Positions 1-8,891 of a stretch of 64,000 nucleotides of DNA are shown one piece after another. A program made the position numbers and the translations under genes. Position 1 is the first letter of the stretch; each line of letters begins with the position of its first letter. A model generated the notes under the pieces. It had not been told where the DNA came from and made no database searches. It saw only the letters and a program-made list of their open reading frames with translations. Source of the DNA: CAZDVQ01 sp964508975 (GTDB taxonomy: Bacteria > Bacteroidota > Bacteroidia > Chitinophagales > Saprospiraceae); contig CAZDVQ010000005.1 of assembly GCA_964508975.1 (NCBI GenBank), forward strand, positions 1 to 64,000, written 5' to 3'.

Positions 1-142
1 ACCTACTTTTTTTTGTCATATACTGATTAACGCTTAATGGCATTGGCCTAGCGCAGGAGGAGGAAACTATTACACCCTCAGCCTGCGAAGAGATAGTGAC
101 ATCCCTCATAATCGCCCAAGTTTAGGCAAGCCAGTAAACGGA

Positions 143-254
143 CCCGGCCTAGCGATGCGAAGGCGTGGCGCGTAGCGCCAGACCCGCAGGGGGCCGAGCG
201 TCAGCGAGCGCCGTAGCGTAGCGCCCCGAGCAACGCGAGGGGAGGCCCCAAAAG
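143..254 (-). repeat. GC-rich T-tract/GGGCG hairpin repeat, copy 1
   Basis: Read on the minus strand this begins with a T-tract and GGGGCC and continues through short hairpins such as GGCGCTACGCGCC. It shares GCTCGCTGACGCTCGGCCC and the GTCTGGCG motif with other copies in the window. The flank outside the T-tract is the simple AAATGAT-type repeat seen beside other copies. Confidence 0.7.
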
Positions 255-440
255 AACAAATGATAAAAAGAGCAATTGATAAAATGACTTTTGTTTTGCT
301 TTTTTTGACGATTTGATTTTTTGCTTTTTGGGCTAAAAGCTAAATTTAGGTAAACATGGCTAAAAGTTGGTTTTAAAAACAAACCCAGCCCAACAAATTC
401 ATCGTTCATAGTTCATAACTCATAGTTAACTGAAAGTTCG

Positions 441-448
441 TATCTTTG
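441..448 (+). promoter_or_regulatory. Bacteroidota -7 promoter element (TATCTTTG)
   Basis: TATCTTTG matches the TAnnTTTG -7 consensus of the Bacteroidota primary sigma factor. It lies about 140 bases before the helicase start. No clear TTG -33 element was found at the right distance, so this is a half-supported promoter. Confidence 0.5.
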
Positions 449-590
449 CCGTTTGCCCGCTTTTGCAAATTGGCCTGTCGCTACACTTCCACGTTTTGAT
501 AGGCTTTTCGCAAACCAAGCAACAGCGCGCTTTTACAGCGCGCGATAACCCAAACAAAGCTCAAGCGCTCAACAGGCCAACCAACAAAAC

Positions 591-3509
591 ATGTCTCTCG
601 ATCAGTTAATCATCATTTACAATCTCGTTCCGCATCCCATCCTAGGTTTTGTACCCGAGGCTTACACTACTCACGACAACGACGGCCGTTTGCTCTACAC
701 CGTGCAAAAGGTGTTCAAACATACCGCCAAGAGCCTTGGGTTTGAGATTACCGACGACCTCAACACGCTCCTCGGGATCGTGGATGAATTTCAAGAGGAT
801 GTGCTGGTGGAAAAATTCAACAAAAAAGGCTCGAAACGCCTCAAATCGCTTGAAAAACTGGTGGAGGATGATACCATCAAAGCTACCGTGGTGGCCTACG
901 CCGAAAAACGCATCAACCAGTTCTTGAGTATTATTCAACGCGACGGCCTGCCCCTCGGTTATGGGATGCAACGCCGGAGTTTCATCGAGGAGTCGCGCAT
1001 CCAAACAGGTAACCCCGAGCCGGAACCCGCCTTGTATTTTAACCGTACGCCCGATGGTATCAATTACCGCCTAAGCTTTACAGCCAAGGGCAAACCGCTC
1101 ACCATCCGCGATAAGGATGCCGTGGTGCTGTGTAATACCCCCGCTTGGATTGTCATCGACCGCCAGTTGTTCCACATTCCCGATATTAACGGCAACATGA
1201 TCAAGCCCTTCATCCAACGCGATGAGGTGAATATCCCCAACCGTTTTGTGAACGATTACTTCCGCAAGTTTATCCTGCGGGTAGCCGCCCGTGCCTCCAT
1301 CGAGGCCGATGGCTTTGAAATCCTCGAGCTCAATAAACCCGATAAATGCACGCTCAAATTATCTGAAAACGTGCTGCAAGGTCGGGTAGGTATTCAAGCT
1401 GCCCTGCATTACGATCTAGAGTCGTTTGCGTTTAACGATAAAAATCCGCAACGCACCCGCTTGTACTTTAACGAGGAAGTAACCATCAAGCGTTACATCC
1501 GCGACTTTAAAGCCGAAAAACATTGGCTAGATACCCTCACGGTTTTAGGCTTACAGGAAGAAGACGGCCTTTTTGTGCTGGAAGATAAAACTAGCGCTTC
1601 GGCCCTGATTTCCTGGCTGGTGAAGCATAAACAGCTCTTGCAGAACGGTGGCTTTGAATTGGCCGAAACCATGTTTGCCGATAAAACCATCAGGCTGGTA
1701 GTGCCCACGCTGCAACTCAGCCTCACCAAAGACAACGATTGGTTTGATATCCACGGCGATGTAGCGGTTGGCGAGTTCGTGTTCCCTTTCCATAAACTGG
1801 CCCGCAATATCCGCGACAACGACCCCTACTACAAACTCCCCGATGATAGCTACTTCATTATCCCCGACGAGTGGATGGCCGAGTACAGCTCGCTATTCCA
1901 ATGGGCTAAAACGCACAAGGAGTCAGTACGTCTGGCCCGCTCGCAGTTCAAACTCATTGAACACCTGGGCCTAGGCGATGAAGAAGATTTGATTGAAGCC
2001 GACGACCAAAGTCCTTACGTGCAACCCGAAGGCCTGCAAGCCGAGCTACGCCCCTACCAGGTAGAAGGCGTGCGCTGGATGCTTAACCTGAAACGCAACA
2101 AACTGGGCGGCTGCCTGGCCGACGACATGGGCCTGGGTAAAACCCTGCAAACCATCACGCTGCTCATGCACGCTCGCGCGCAACGCAAGGTGGATTACGC
2201 CGGACTATCATTTGAAGTGGCCGCCAAACAAGGCGACCTGTTCCAACAGTTTGTAGAAAGTCGCGATGGCTTTCCACCGCTCAACGTGCTGATTATCCTG
2301 CCCGCCTCGCTGGTGTTCAACTGGAAGCGCGAGTTATATAAATTCGCCCCAGCCTTGAGCGTTTACCAACACACCGGTCAACAACGCAACAAGAGCGTGC
2401 TGGCCATCAAGGGTTTCGATGTGGTGCTGACCACCTACCAAACTGCCCTGCGCGACCTGAGCGTTTTGAGCCAAATAGAGTGGCATTACATCATCCTGGA
2501 TGAAAGCCAACAGATTAAAAATAAAGACTCGAAGCTGTTTACCGCCGTAAACGCCATACCCTCGGACAACCGCATAACATTAACAGGCACGCCGATTGAA
2601 AACGCCCTCTCGGACCTTTGGGCGCAAATGCAGTTCATTAATCCCGAGCTGCTGGGCAACTTCAATTTCTTCAAGAAGCACTTCATCGCGCCTATTGAAA
2701 AACAAGACGAGCCCGAGAAACGCGAGGAACTGCGCCGCATGGTATCGCCGTATATCCTGCGTAGAACCAAGGAGGCCGTGGCGAAAGACTTGCCCGAGCT
2801 GAGCCGACAAGTTTTCTACACTGAGATGCCAGACGAACAACGCAAATTATACGAGCGTGAGAAGTCGTCAATCAGAAATTACATCCTCGAAAGCTACAAA
2901 GAAAGCGACTCAAAATCAAGGATGCACGTGGTTAACGCGCTGCTGCGCCTACGCCAAATAGCCAACCACCCACAACTGATTGGCGAGGAAAATGTCAACG
3001 TTTCAGGTAAGTTCGACGATATAACCAACCACTTGCTGCAAATCAAGCAAAGCGGCAACAAGGCGCTGTTGTTCTCGTCGTTCGTTAAGCACCTAGAGCT
3101 GTACAAAACCTGGCTCGAAGCCCAAAACATCCCCTATGCTTGGCTCACGGGCGAGACCGCAGGGGCGGCCAGGACCAAGGCCGTGGATTTGTTCCAGAAC
3201 AACCCCGACGTGCCGTTTTTCCTCATCTCCATCAAAGCTGGCGGTACAGGGCTTAACCTGCCATCTGCCGATTACGTTATCATCGCCGACCCCTGGTGGA
3301 ACCCTGCCGTGGAAGAACAAGCCATCAGCCGGGCACACCGTATTGGCCGCGAGGACAAGGTGATGGCCATCAAGTTTATCGCACAGGATACCATTGAAGA
3401 GAAAATCTTGAAGCTGCAAGAACGCAAGCAAAAACTTGCGGATGACATTATTGGCCAAGACCAAAAAATGTTGCTGAACAAAGAGGAATTAGTATTTTTG
3501 GTGGATTAA
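591..3509 (+). CDS. SNF2-family DEAD/DEAH-box ATP-dependent helicase/translocase
   Basis: This 972-residue protein is a Swi2/Snf2 ATPase of the bacterial RapA/HepA-like type, which moves on double-stranded nucleic acid and remodels protein-DNA or polymerase complexes. The N-terminal ~480 residues show no motif I can name. The ATPase half follows: motif I DDMGLGKT near residue 511, motif II as DESQ near 636 in place of DEAH, motif III LTGTPIEN near 665-675, and the helicase C domain with motif VI QAISRAHRIGR near 910. The length is typical of the large Bacteroidota members. A promoter element lies at 441-448. A GC-rich repeat begins 44 bases after the stop. The following VWA gene is about 500 bases away across repeats, so co-transcription is doubtful. 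Confidence 0.9.
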   Translation: MSLDQLIIIYNLVPHPILGFVPEAYTTHDNDGRLLYTVQKVFKHTAKSLGFEITDDLNTLLGIVDEFQEDVLVEKFNKKGSKRLKSLEKLVEDDTIKATVVAYAEKRINQFLSIIQRDGLPLGYGMQRRSFIEESRIQTGNPEPEPALYFNRTPDGINYRLSFTAKGKPLTIRDKDAVVLCNTPAWIVIDRQLFHIPDINGNMIKPFIQRDEVNIPNRFVNDYFRKFILRVAARASIEADGFEILELNKPDKCTLKLSENVLQGRVGIQAALHYDLESFAFNDKNPQRTRLYFNEEVTIKRYIRDFKAEKHWLDTLTVLGLQEEDGLFVLEDKTSASALISWLVKHKQLLQNGGFELAETMFADKTIRLVVPTLQLSLTKDNDWFDIHGDVAVGEFVFPFHKLARNIRDNDPYYKLPDDSYFIIPDEWMAEYSSLFQWAKTHKESVRLARSQFKLIEHLGLGDEEDLIEADDQSPYVQPEGLQAELRPYQVEGVRWMLNLKRNKLGGCLADDMGLGKTLQTITLLMHARAQRKVDYAGLSFEVAAKQGDLFQQFVESRDGFPPLNVLIILPASLVFNWKRELYKFAPALSVYQHTGQQRNKSVLAIKGFDVVLTTYQTALRDLSVLSQIEWHYIILDESQQIKNKDSKLFTAVNAIPSDNRITLTGTPIENALSDLWAQMQFINPELLGNFNFFKKHFIAPIEKQDEPEKREELRRMVSPYILRRTKEAVAKDLPELSRQVFYTEMPDEQRKLYEREKSSIRNYILESYKESDSKSRMHVVNALLRLRQIANHPQLIGEENVNVSGKFDDITNHLLQIKQSGNKALLFSSFVKHLELYKTWLEAQNIPYAWLTGETAGAARTKAVDLFQNNPDVPFFLISIKAGGTGLNLPSADYVIIADPWWNPAVEEQAISRAHRIGREDKVMAIKFIAQDTIEEKILKLQERKQKLADDIIGQDQKMLLNKEELVFLVD

Positions 3510-3552
3510 AATCAACGGTCGTTTATTCATTTTCTCCTTTCATCCTTTATTC

Positions 3553-3660
3553 TTTTTTGGGCGCCCCGGCGCTGTGCGCCGTCGGTCCCCTCTGGGCTCC
3601 CTAGACGGTCGGTGCTACGCACCAGCGCCTACGGCGCTGCCCGCCGGGCACCTGGCGCAA
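3553..3660 (+). repeat. GC-rich T-tract/GGGCG hairpin repeat, copy 2
   Basis: It starts with TTTTTTGGGCGCCCCGGCGC and runs through several small hairpins (GGCGCTGTGCGCC, GGTGCTACGCACC, GCCCGCCGGGC). The preceding bases are a pyrimidine-rich TTCATTTTCTCCTTTCATCC run, as in other copies. Confidence 0.75.
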
Positions 3661-3705
3661 GAGCATTGCACTTTATTTTTTTCAGGTTTTATACCCCCCC
3701 TCCTT

Positions 3706-3990
3706 GAAAAGGCTACGATTAGGACACATTTTTCACCTTCCCTGCCCAAAGGGCAGGCCATATCGGTAGCCGCGGGTAAGCGAAGGGTAACCCGGGGTTC
3801 AGTGTAACAACAGGAAACCCGTGGCGGCAAGCCGTTTAGATATGTACGACACAGGAATCGCCACGGAACGGTAGCCGTACCGTAACCCGGTCGAGCGAAG
3901 CTCGGCCCAACCCCCGCTATCAACGGACGCGCAGCGTCAGTGCAGTGGAGGGGGTCGGCGCAGAGCGCCGGGGGGAGGCGCAAAAACACA
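3706..3990 (-). repeat. Rearranged partial copy of the long inverted-repeat element, with nested GC-rich repeat
   Basis: On the minus strand this matches the right-hand part of the 39576-40121 element. The order is a GC-rich repeat (about 3886-3984), then the CGGCTACCGTTCCGTGGCGA segment, then the terminal arm ending in CTGCCCTTTGGGCAGG and a tail rich in AAAAATGTGTCC. The other half is missing and its place is taken by the VWA gene. The outer tail shares GAAAAGGCTACGATTAG with the 39.6 kb copy. Confidence 0.65.
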
Positions 3991-4007
3991 CACAAACTAT
4001 TCCAACC

Positions 4008-5150
4008 ATGACCACTGAACGCGAAATAAAATGGCGCCTCGTGCTAGGTGCACCCGCTGACCCCGAGAATGAAACAGATCTCACGGGGGATATGGCCCAG
4101 CTCGACCAAACACTCGGCGAGCTGTACGATGCCGATGATGCACAGCCCAAAGCGGGCCTGGGCAAATCGAGCCCCAAGGTAAACCGCTGGCTGGGCGATA
4201 TCCGCACCTATTTCCCTAGTTCGGTGGTGCAAATCATGATGAAAGATGCCATGGAACGGCTCAACCTCAAGCAATTGCTGCTAGAGCCTGAAATCTTGGG
4301 CAATCTTGAACCAGATGTAAACCTCGTGAGCACCCTCGTGCAGCTCAACCGTGTCATACCGGGCAAAACCCGTGAAACCGCCCGTATCGTGGTGCGCAAA
4401 GTGGTGGAGCAAGTAGAAAAAAAACTACAAAACCCTATGCGCGAGGCCATCCAGGGCGCACTCAGTCGCTCGGTACGTAACCGCAGGCCCAAGCACGCTG
4501 ATATCAACTGGAACCTCACCATACGCCGCAATTTAAAGCATTACCAGGCAGCGTACCAGACTATTATACCGCACGAATTAATTGGTCACGGGCGCAAGGG
4601 CCAAAGCCTGCGCGACATCATCTTATGCGTAGACCAGAGTGGTTCTATGGCCAGCTCGGTGGTGTATTCCAGCATCTTGGGGGCGGTCATGGCTTCCATC
4701 CGGGCGGTGCGCACGCACATGGTGGTGTTCGACACCGCCGTGGTTGACCTGACCAAGGACCTCCAAGACCCTGTAGAGCTGCTTTTCGGCACACAACTGG
4801 GCGGCGGAACAGACATCAACAAGGCCATTGCTTATTGTGAAACGCTGGTTAAACGCCCTACCGACACTATCCTCGTGCTTATCACCGACCTTTATGAAGG
4901 GGGCAACGAGCAAGCCTTATTGCGCCGCATGGCTAGTCTAAAAGCCTCTGGCGTGCAAATCATCACGCTACTTTCGCTCAGCGATGGTGGAGCCCCAATG
5001 TACGACCACCGCATGGCCAGTAAATTCGCAGAGCTTGATATACCAGCATTTGCCTGCACCCCTGATTTATTTCCAGAGCTTATTGCGGCGGCCATCAAAA
5101 AAGAGCAAATCCAGCAGTTTATGTACCGCCACGGTATCGAGGCCAAGTAG
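4008..5150 (+). CDS. VWA domain-containing protein (YehP-like)
   Basis: This 380-residue protein has a C-terminal von Willebrand factor A domain with a complete MIDAS start, DQSGS, near residue 208, followed by a conserved GGGTDIN loop and LVLITDLYEGG. The N-terminal half is helical and unassigned. It resembles the VWA proteins of the MoxR ATPase/VWA/DUF5682 (YehL-YehP-YehM) ternary systems, which are thought to act as chaperone-like metal-dependent scaffolds. A DUF5682 gene is in this window at 56.5 kb, but no MoxR ATPase is nearby. The frame is open from 3945, but those first 21 codons lie in the repeat and read as junk, so the ATG at 4008 is chosen. Confidence 0.82.
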   Translation: MTTEREIKWRLVLGAPADPENETDLTGDMAQLDQTLGELYDADDAQPKAGLGKSSPKVNRWLGDIRTYFPSSVVQIMMKDAMERLNLKQLLLEPEILGNLEPDVNLVSTLVQLNRVIPGKTRETARIVVRKVVEQVEKKLQNPMREAIQGALSRSVRNRRPKHADINWNLTIRRNLKHYQAAYQTIIPHELIGHGRKGQSLRDIILCVDQSGSMASSVVYSSILGAVMASIRAVRTHMVVFDTAVVDLTKDLQDPVELLFGTQLGGGTDINKAIAYCETLVKRPTDTILVLITDLYEGGNEQALLRRMASLKASGVQIITLLSLSDGGAPMYDHRMASKFAELDIPAFACTPDLFPELIAAAIKKEQIQQFMYRHGIEAK

Positions 5151-5159
5151 ATTACAGAT

Positions 5160-5564
5160 TTAAAGTAAATCCATCGCTTTAGCCTCTTTGATTACGGCCT
5201 CTACCTTCGATTGATCAATGCCTAAGGATTGTGCTATGGCTTTAAGGTCAAGGCCTTTTTTATGGAGGTCAATTATTTTAAGTGCTAGGAGAGCTCCTTC
5301 TTCTTTACCTTCTTCCTTGCCTTCTTCTTTACCTTTTTCTACACCCTGTTGGATACCCTTTTGTATCCCTTTGTTGTAGAGGTAATCGGTTTCAACGTCT
5401 TCAAGTTCGATGTAGATGGGCATATTATTGAAGTTTTCAATTAAAAGATGGTCAAATTTACGTAAACGTGCCAGCTTGAGCAACTGTGTTTGATATTTTT
5501 TTAGTTTGTTCAAGTCATTGCAGCATTGCATACAACGCAAAATCCCCTTTGCGTTTTCACACAA
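5160..5564 (-). pseudogene. C-terminal fragment of an Rpn/PD-(D/E)XK transposase-like protein
   Basis: The visible frame encodes 134 residues. Residues ~30-134 resemble the C-terminal part of Rpn-family (YhgA-like) nucleases common in Bacteroidota: an LRKFDHLLIENFNNMPIY-type segment, then a highly charged linker of repeated KGIQ/KEEG units, then a short helical end. The N-terminal PD-(D/E)XK nuclease domain is absent. The first ~10 codons are formed by the atpC terminator hairpin (5541-5572), so the start is an artefact. I read it as a remnant and not a working gene. Expression by read-through from atpC is possible but would give no nuclease. Confidence 0.6.
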
Positions 5565-5572
5565 AGGGGATT
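5541..5572 (-). terminator. Rho-independent terminator after atpDC
   Basis: An 11-bp perfect stem AATCCCCTTTG/CAAAGGGGATT with a 10-base loop lies 45 bases after the atpC stop on the minus strand and ends in a short T-run. Confidence 0.7.
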
Positions 5573-5616
5573 TTCAATTACTCATGCTTGACTACTAGAG
5601 ACAAGCCATGATGGAT

Positions 5617-5871
5617 TTACGCTTTAGCGCTATAACCTTGAACCAATAATGATACTTGGTTATTGAGCACCTCGATAAAGCCAGCGCTGATGGTAAAGGT
5701 CATACGTTCGCCAGAGCTGAGGATAAGGCGAACCTCGCCAGCAGCCAAGGAAGAAACGATAGGTGCGTGGTTTTTCAGCACCTCGAAAGAGCCTTTGGTT
5801 CCAGGAACTTTTACCGAAGAGATTTCGCCGGTGAAAACAGAACGGTCGGGAGTTAAAACTGAAATATTCAT
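5617..5871 (-). CDS. atpC: F1 ATP synthase epsilon subunit
   Basis: This 84-residue protein is the short form of the epsilon subunit, containing only the N-terminal beta-sandwich domain that joins the gamma stalk to the c-ring. The opening MNISVLTPDRSVFTGEISSV and the PGTKGSFEVLKNHAPIVSSL segment are typical. The C-terminal helical hairpin that inhibits ATP hydrolysis in E. coli is absent, as is usual in Bacteroidota. It lies 75 bases after atpD on the same strand and is followed by a terminator, so the two form a separate atpDC transcript. Confidence 0.95.
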   Translation of the reverse strand: MNISVLTPDRSVFTGEISSVKVPGTKGSFEVLKNHAPIVSSLAAGEVRLILSSGERMTFTISAGFIEVLNNQVSLLVQGYSAKA

Positions 5872-5946
5872 CAGGTATAGTTTATGGCTAGGCCGGCAGA
5901 AAGCTAGAGACTAGCTTTCTGCCAGTGGGCCAATATTGACTAATTA

Positions 5947-7461
5947 TTACGATTCTTTCAACAATTTCTCGCCTTTTTCGATAGCTTGCTCGATAGTACC
6001 AACAAGGTTGAAAGCTGCTTCAGGGTATTTGTCTACCTCACCGTCCATAATCATGTTGAAACCTTCGATGGTTTTCTCGATTGGAACGTATTGGCCTGGG
6101 ATACCGGTGAACTGCTCGGCCACGTGGAAAGGCTGAGAAAGGAAACGTTGTACACGACGGGCACGGTGTACGATTAATTTATCTTCTTCTGAAAGTTCTT
6201 CCATACCCAAGATGGCGATGATATCTTGAAGCTCTTTGTAGCGTTGCAAGATACCCATAACGCGTTGAGCCGTGTTGTAGTGGTGCTCACCGATGATAGC
6301 TGGGTTCAAGATACGAGAAGTAGAGTCGAGTGGGTCTACCGCAGGGTAGATACCGAGGGCTGCTAATTTACGGTTCAATACCGTGGTAGCATCCAAGTGG
6401 GCGAAAGTTGTAGCTGGCGCAGGGTCAGTCAAGTCATCCGCAGGTACGTAAACCGCCTGAACAGAGGTAATAGAACCACGTTTAGTAGAGGTAATACGTT
6501 CTTGCATCAAGCCCATCTCGGTAGCGAGGGTTGGTTGGTAACCTACCGCTGAAGGCATACGGCCCAAGAGGGCTGATACTTCGGCACCTGCTTGTGTAAA
6601 GCGGAAGATGTTGTCGATGAAGAAAAGGATATCGCGGCCACCTGTTGGATCGTTTGGATCACCGTCGCGGAAGTATTCAGCAATGGTCAAACCAGTCAAG
6701 GCTACACGGGCACGGGCTCCAGGAGGTTCGTTCATCTGACCGAACACCAAGGTAGCTTGAGATTGAGCAAGGGCTTGTTTGTCAACTTTCGACAAGTCCC
6801 AGCCGCCTTCTTCCATAGAGTGTTTGAAAGCCTCGCCGTATTTAACTACGTTAGATTCAATCATCTCGCGGAGGAGGTCATTGCCTTCACGGGTACGCTC
6901 ACCTACACCGGCGAAAACAGAGATACCTTCATAAGCTTTGGCGATGTTGTTGATCAACTCCATGATCAATACCGTCTTGCCTACACCAGCACCACCGAAA
7001 AGACCGATTTTACCACCTTTAAGGTAAGGGGCAATCAAGTCGATAACTTTGATACCGGTAAAAAGAACTTCCGCTTTAGTAGAAAGGTCTTCGAAACGTG
7101 GTGGCTTACGGTGGATAGAGAGTTTACCAGTTTCTTTCGAAATTGGAGACATACCGTCGATAGCATCACCGATAACGTTGAGCAGACGGCCTTTAATCGC
7201 ATCGTTGGCAGGAACCGTGATGGTTTCGTTCATGTCAACCACTTCCATGCCGCGGGTCAAACCCTCGGTAGAGTCCATGGCGATACAACGTACAGCGTCT
7301 TCACCCAAGTGGCGTTGAACCTCCAGGATAAGTGATTCGCCATTACCGCGATCAACGGTCAATGCGTTGTAAATTTGTGGGAGTTTTGAACCTTCGGCTG
7401 AGAAGCTTACGTCAACTACGGCGCCAATGATTTGCTTGATGTGGCCAATGTTTTTCGTCAT
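5947..7461 (-). CDS. atpD: F1 ATP synthase catalytic beta subunit
   Basis: At 504 residues this is the full catalytic beta subunit of the membrane-associated F1Fo ATP synthase. The P-loop GGAGVGKT sits near residue 157, GERTREGNDL follows, and the ALTGLTIAEYFRD and GRMPSAVGYQPTLATEMG segments are textbook. It forms a two-gene unit with atpC downstream. The other ATP synthase subunits are not in the window, in line with the split arrangement in many Bacteroidota. A -7 element CAAAGATA (plus-strand reading) at 7671-7678 gives a leader of about 200 bases. Confidence 0.98.
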   Translation of the reverse strand: MTKNIGHIKQIIGAVVDVSFSAEGSKLPQIYNALTVDRGNGESLILEVQRHLGEDAVRCIAMDSTEGLTRGMEVVDMNETITVPANDAIKGRLLNVIGDAIDGMSPISKETGKLSIHRKPPRFEDLSTKAEVLFTGIKVIDLIAPYLKGGKIGLFGGAGVGKTVLIMELINNIAKAYEGISVFAGVGERTREGNDLLREMIESNVVKYGEAFKHSMEEGGWDLSKVDKQALAQSQATLVFGQMNEPPGARARVALTGLTIAEYFRDGDPNDPTGGRDILFFIDNIFRFTQAGAEVSALLGRMPSAVGYQPTLATEMGLMQERITSTKRGSITSVQAVYVPADDLTDPAPATTFAHLDATTVLNRKLAALGIYPAVDPLDSTSRILNPAIIGEHHYNTAQRVMGILQRYKELQDIIAILGMEELSEEDKLIVHRARRVQRFLSQPFHVAEQFTGIPGQYVPIEKTIEGFNMIMDGEVDKYPEAAFNLVGTIEQAIEKGEKLLKES

Positions 7462-7670
7462 GATATTGCGAAATAAATTGCGTTGAAAATTATCTGGTCA
7501 GAAAACTGATTTGTTTAAAGCGAAATCGAAAAATTAAATTTTGCCGCAACTGCGTCTACTCAATTTTTCTTTGCCGTTTGGGTTGCTTTGCAAAAGGTAT
7601 TTTTGGCTGCCTTTTGGGGCTAAATCCTTAGAAATTAAGCCTTTCGAGCTACCCTTTCCAAACGACGCTG

Positions 7671-7678
7671 CAAAGATA
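7671..7678 (-). promoter_or_regulatory. Probable -7 element for atpDC
   Basis: On the minus strand this reads TATCTTTG, a perfect TAnnTTTG element. No TTG was found at 19-21 bases upstream. It is the only good match in the atpD leader. Confidence 0.5.
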
Positions 7679-7764
7679 CACTTTATTCACTTACAGTATA
7701 ATACTGCGTAAAAAAAAACATCCACATGGATTATTTAACCCGGTCTTTGGATTTGTTTTGTTTA

Positions 7765-7946
7765 AGCGCCGTGTGAGGTTTTAGGTTACAGGGATTAGGG
7801 CACCATACTACAAGTATGAAATCTTCGGTTTATGTCGTCCCTTCAGGACTCCATGTCTACCGGCCCATTTCGATGGGTTCCGGTCGTGCCTTCAGCACTC
7901 CCTCACCCATCGCTGACAAATCCTGCCGCGGTGCGGCATTTTTTTG
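7765..7946 (+). ncRNA. Candidate structured RNA or dispersed repeat ending in a terminator
   Basis: No coding frame covers this stretch, yet it holds a series of hairpins: GTCC..GGAC near 7835-7850, a long stem ACCGGCCCAT-TTCG-ATGGGTTCCGGT near 7859-7885, and GTGCCTTCAGCAC near 7887-7900. It ends at 7924-7945 in a strong terminator, TGCCGC-GGT-GCGGCA followed by seven T. There is no plus-strand gene upstream for this terminator to serve. It may be a small RNA, or a repeat that merely resembles one. No promoter was identified. Confidence 0.35.
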
Positions 7947-7980
7947 TTTTACAAAACAAAAAGTGCTACTCTAGCCGTTC

Positions 7981-8116
7981 ATGCGTGAGCGATGCGGAGT
8001 AGTGGCCCGAAGGGCCAGACCGCGCAGCGGGCCGAGCGAACAGCGAGCTACGTAGCGTAGCGACCCTGTTGCTTGGGCGAAACTTGTTGAGCCCAGGCAA
8101 CAGGGACACGCCCAAA
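7981..8116 (-). repeat. GC-rich T-tract/GGGCG hairpin repeat, copy 4
   Basis: On the minus strand this runs GGGCGTG, an inserted 14-bp-stem hairpin (CCTGTTGC..GCAACAGG, 8065-8104), then the shared block GTAGCTCGCTGTTCGCTCGGC, a GGGCCAGACC segment and GCATCGCTCACGCAT. The inserted hairpin is not in the other copies, an example of module exchange in the interior. Confidence 0.75.
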
Positions 8117-8117
8117 A

Positions 8118-8888
8118 TTAAATCAATCCAAAAACCTTGGCGATAGCGATGAGCATGATGAGAATTAAAAGCCTGTAAATCCACACGTTAGCATTAGGGA
8201 TGCGGGTGGCAAAACGCGCCGCCAACCAGCCGCCGTAACCTTGACCCACTGCCACGATACCGCCAAACCACCAGTTGATTTTGCCTGCCAGCATGAAACG
8301 CAACAAAACGTAAGCGGTAAATAAGGTGACGCCCCAGAGCTTGATGGCGTTGGCATCTACGAGGCTGAACCGTGCGCCTAATACCATGGCCGCCAAGAAG
8401 AAGAGGCCCATGCCCATTTGGATGAAACCGCCGTAAAAACCCAGCGCGAAGAAAACGGGGATAGTTATATATAAAGGTACCTTGTGCGAGCGATCGGTAT
8501 CGCGCAGCCAACGCTCAGGCTTGACCAACACGGCCAAGAGCAGGAAAATCATGAGGTAACCGATGATGGATTTGAGCACGGCAGGGTCGAGCATCAAGGA
8601 TACCTCGACGCCCAGCATGGCGCCTACCAGCAGCGGCAAGACGTAAGGCATGCTCTCGCGCAGGTTCAGTCGGCCCGCCCGGTAAAACTCCCAGGCACCC
8701 ACGCTGGTTTGGGTAAAAATACCGATACGGTTGGTGCCGTTGGCCATGTCGGCAGGCATGCCCAGCATCTCCATGAAGATGGTGAGGGTTAGGGTAGAGC
8801 CATTACCGGCCAAGGTGTTGATGACGCCGGCCAGCAGTCCGCCCAAGATGGCAATGAGGTAATGATACCACTCGATGTGATCAAACAC
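8118..8888 (-). CDS. TauE/SafE (TSUP) family membrane transporter
   Basis: This 256-residue inner-membrane protein belongs to the TauE/SafE family, which exports or takes up sulfur-containing or organic anions. Seven to eight hydrophobic helices are visible. The first repeat motif is GGLLAGVINTLAGNGSTLTL near residues 16-35 and the second is ALGFYGGFIQMGMGLFFL near 155-172, the duplicated G-rich signature of the family. It starts three bases after the methylmalonyl-CoA epimerase stop on the same strand, so they share a transcript. The substrate is unknown, and the pairing with an acyl-CoA enzyme is not explained by the sequence. Confidence 0.88.
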   Translation of the reverse strand: MFDHIEWYHYLIAILGGLLAGVINTLAGNGSTLTLTIFMEMLGMPADMANGTNRIGIFTQTSVGAWEFYRAGRLNLRESMPYVLPLLVGAMLGVEVSLMLDPAVLKSIIGYLMIFLLLAVLVKPERWLRDTDRSHKVPLYITIPVFFALGFYGGFIQMGMGLFFLAAMVLGARFSLVDANAIKLWGVTLFTAYVLLRFMLAGKINWWFGGIVAVGQGYGGWLAARFATRIPNANVWIYRLLILIMLIAIAKVFGLI

Positions 8889-8891
8889 GGG

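Larger units (their letters stand above)
1..590. other. Intergenic stretch at window edge
   Basis: No credible gene is visible here. The stretch holds one GC-rich hairpin repeat (about 143-254), a run of simple repeats of the TCATAGT type near 403-430, and a TAnnTTTG promoter element at 441-448 that probably serves the helicase gene starting at 591. An 86-codon minus-strand frame at 149-409 translates the repeat itself and is not believed. Confidence 0.6.

Noticed and set aside
3945..4007. 21-codon upstream extension of the VWA protein
   Set aside because: It lies in repeat DNA and encodes a low-complexity sequence. The ATG at 4008 gives a sensible start.
6592..7335. 247-codon open frame on the plus strand
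   Set aside because: It lies wholly antisense to atpD, whose motifs are unmistakable, and its translation has no recognisable feature.
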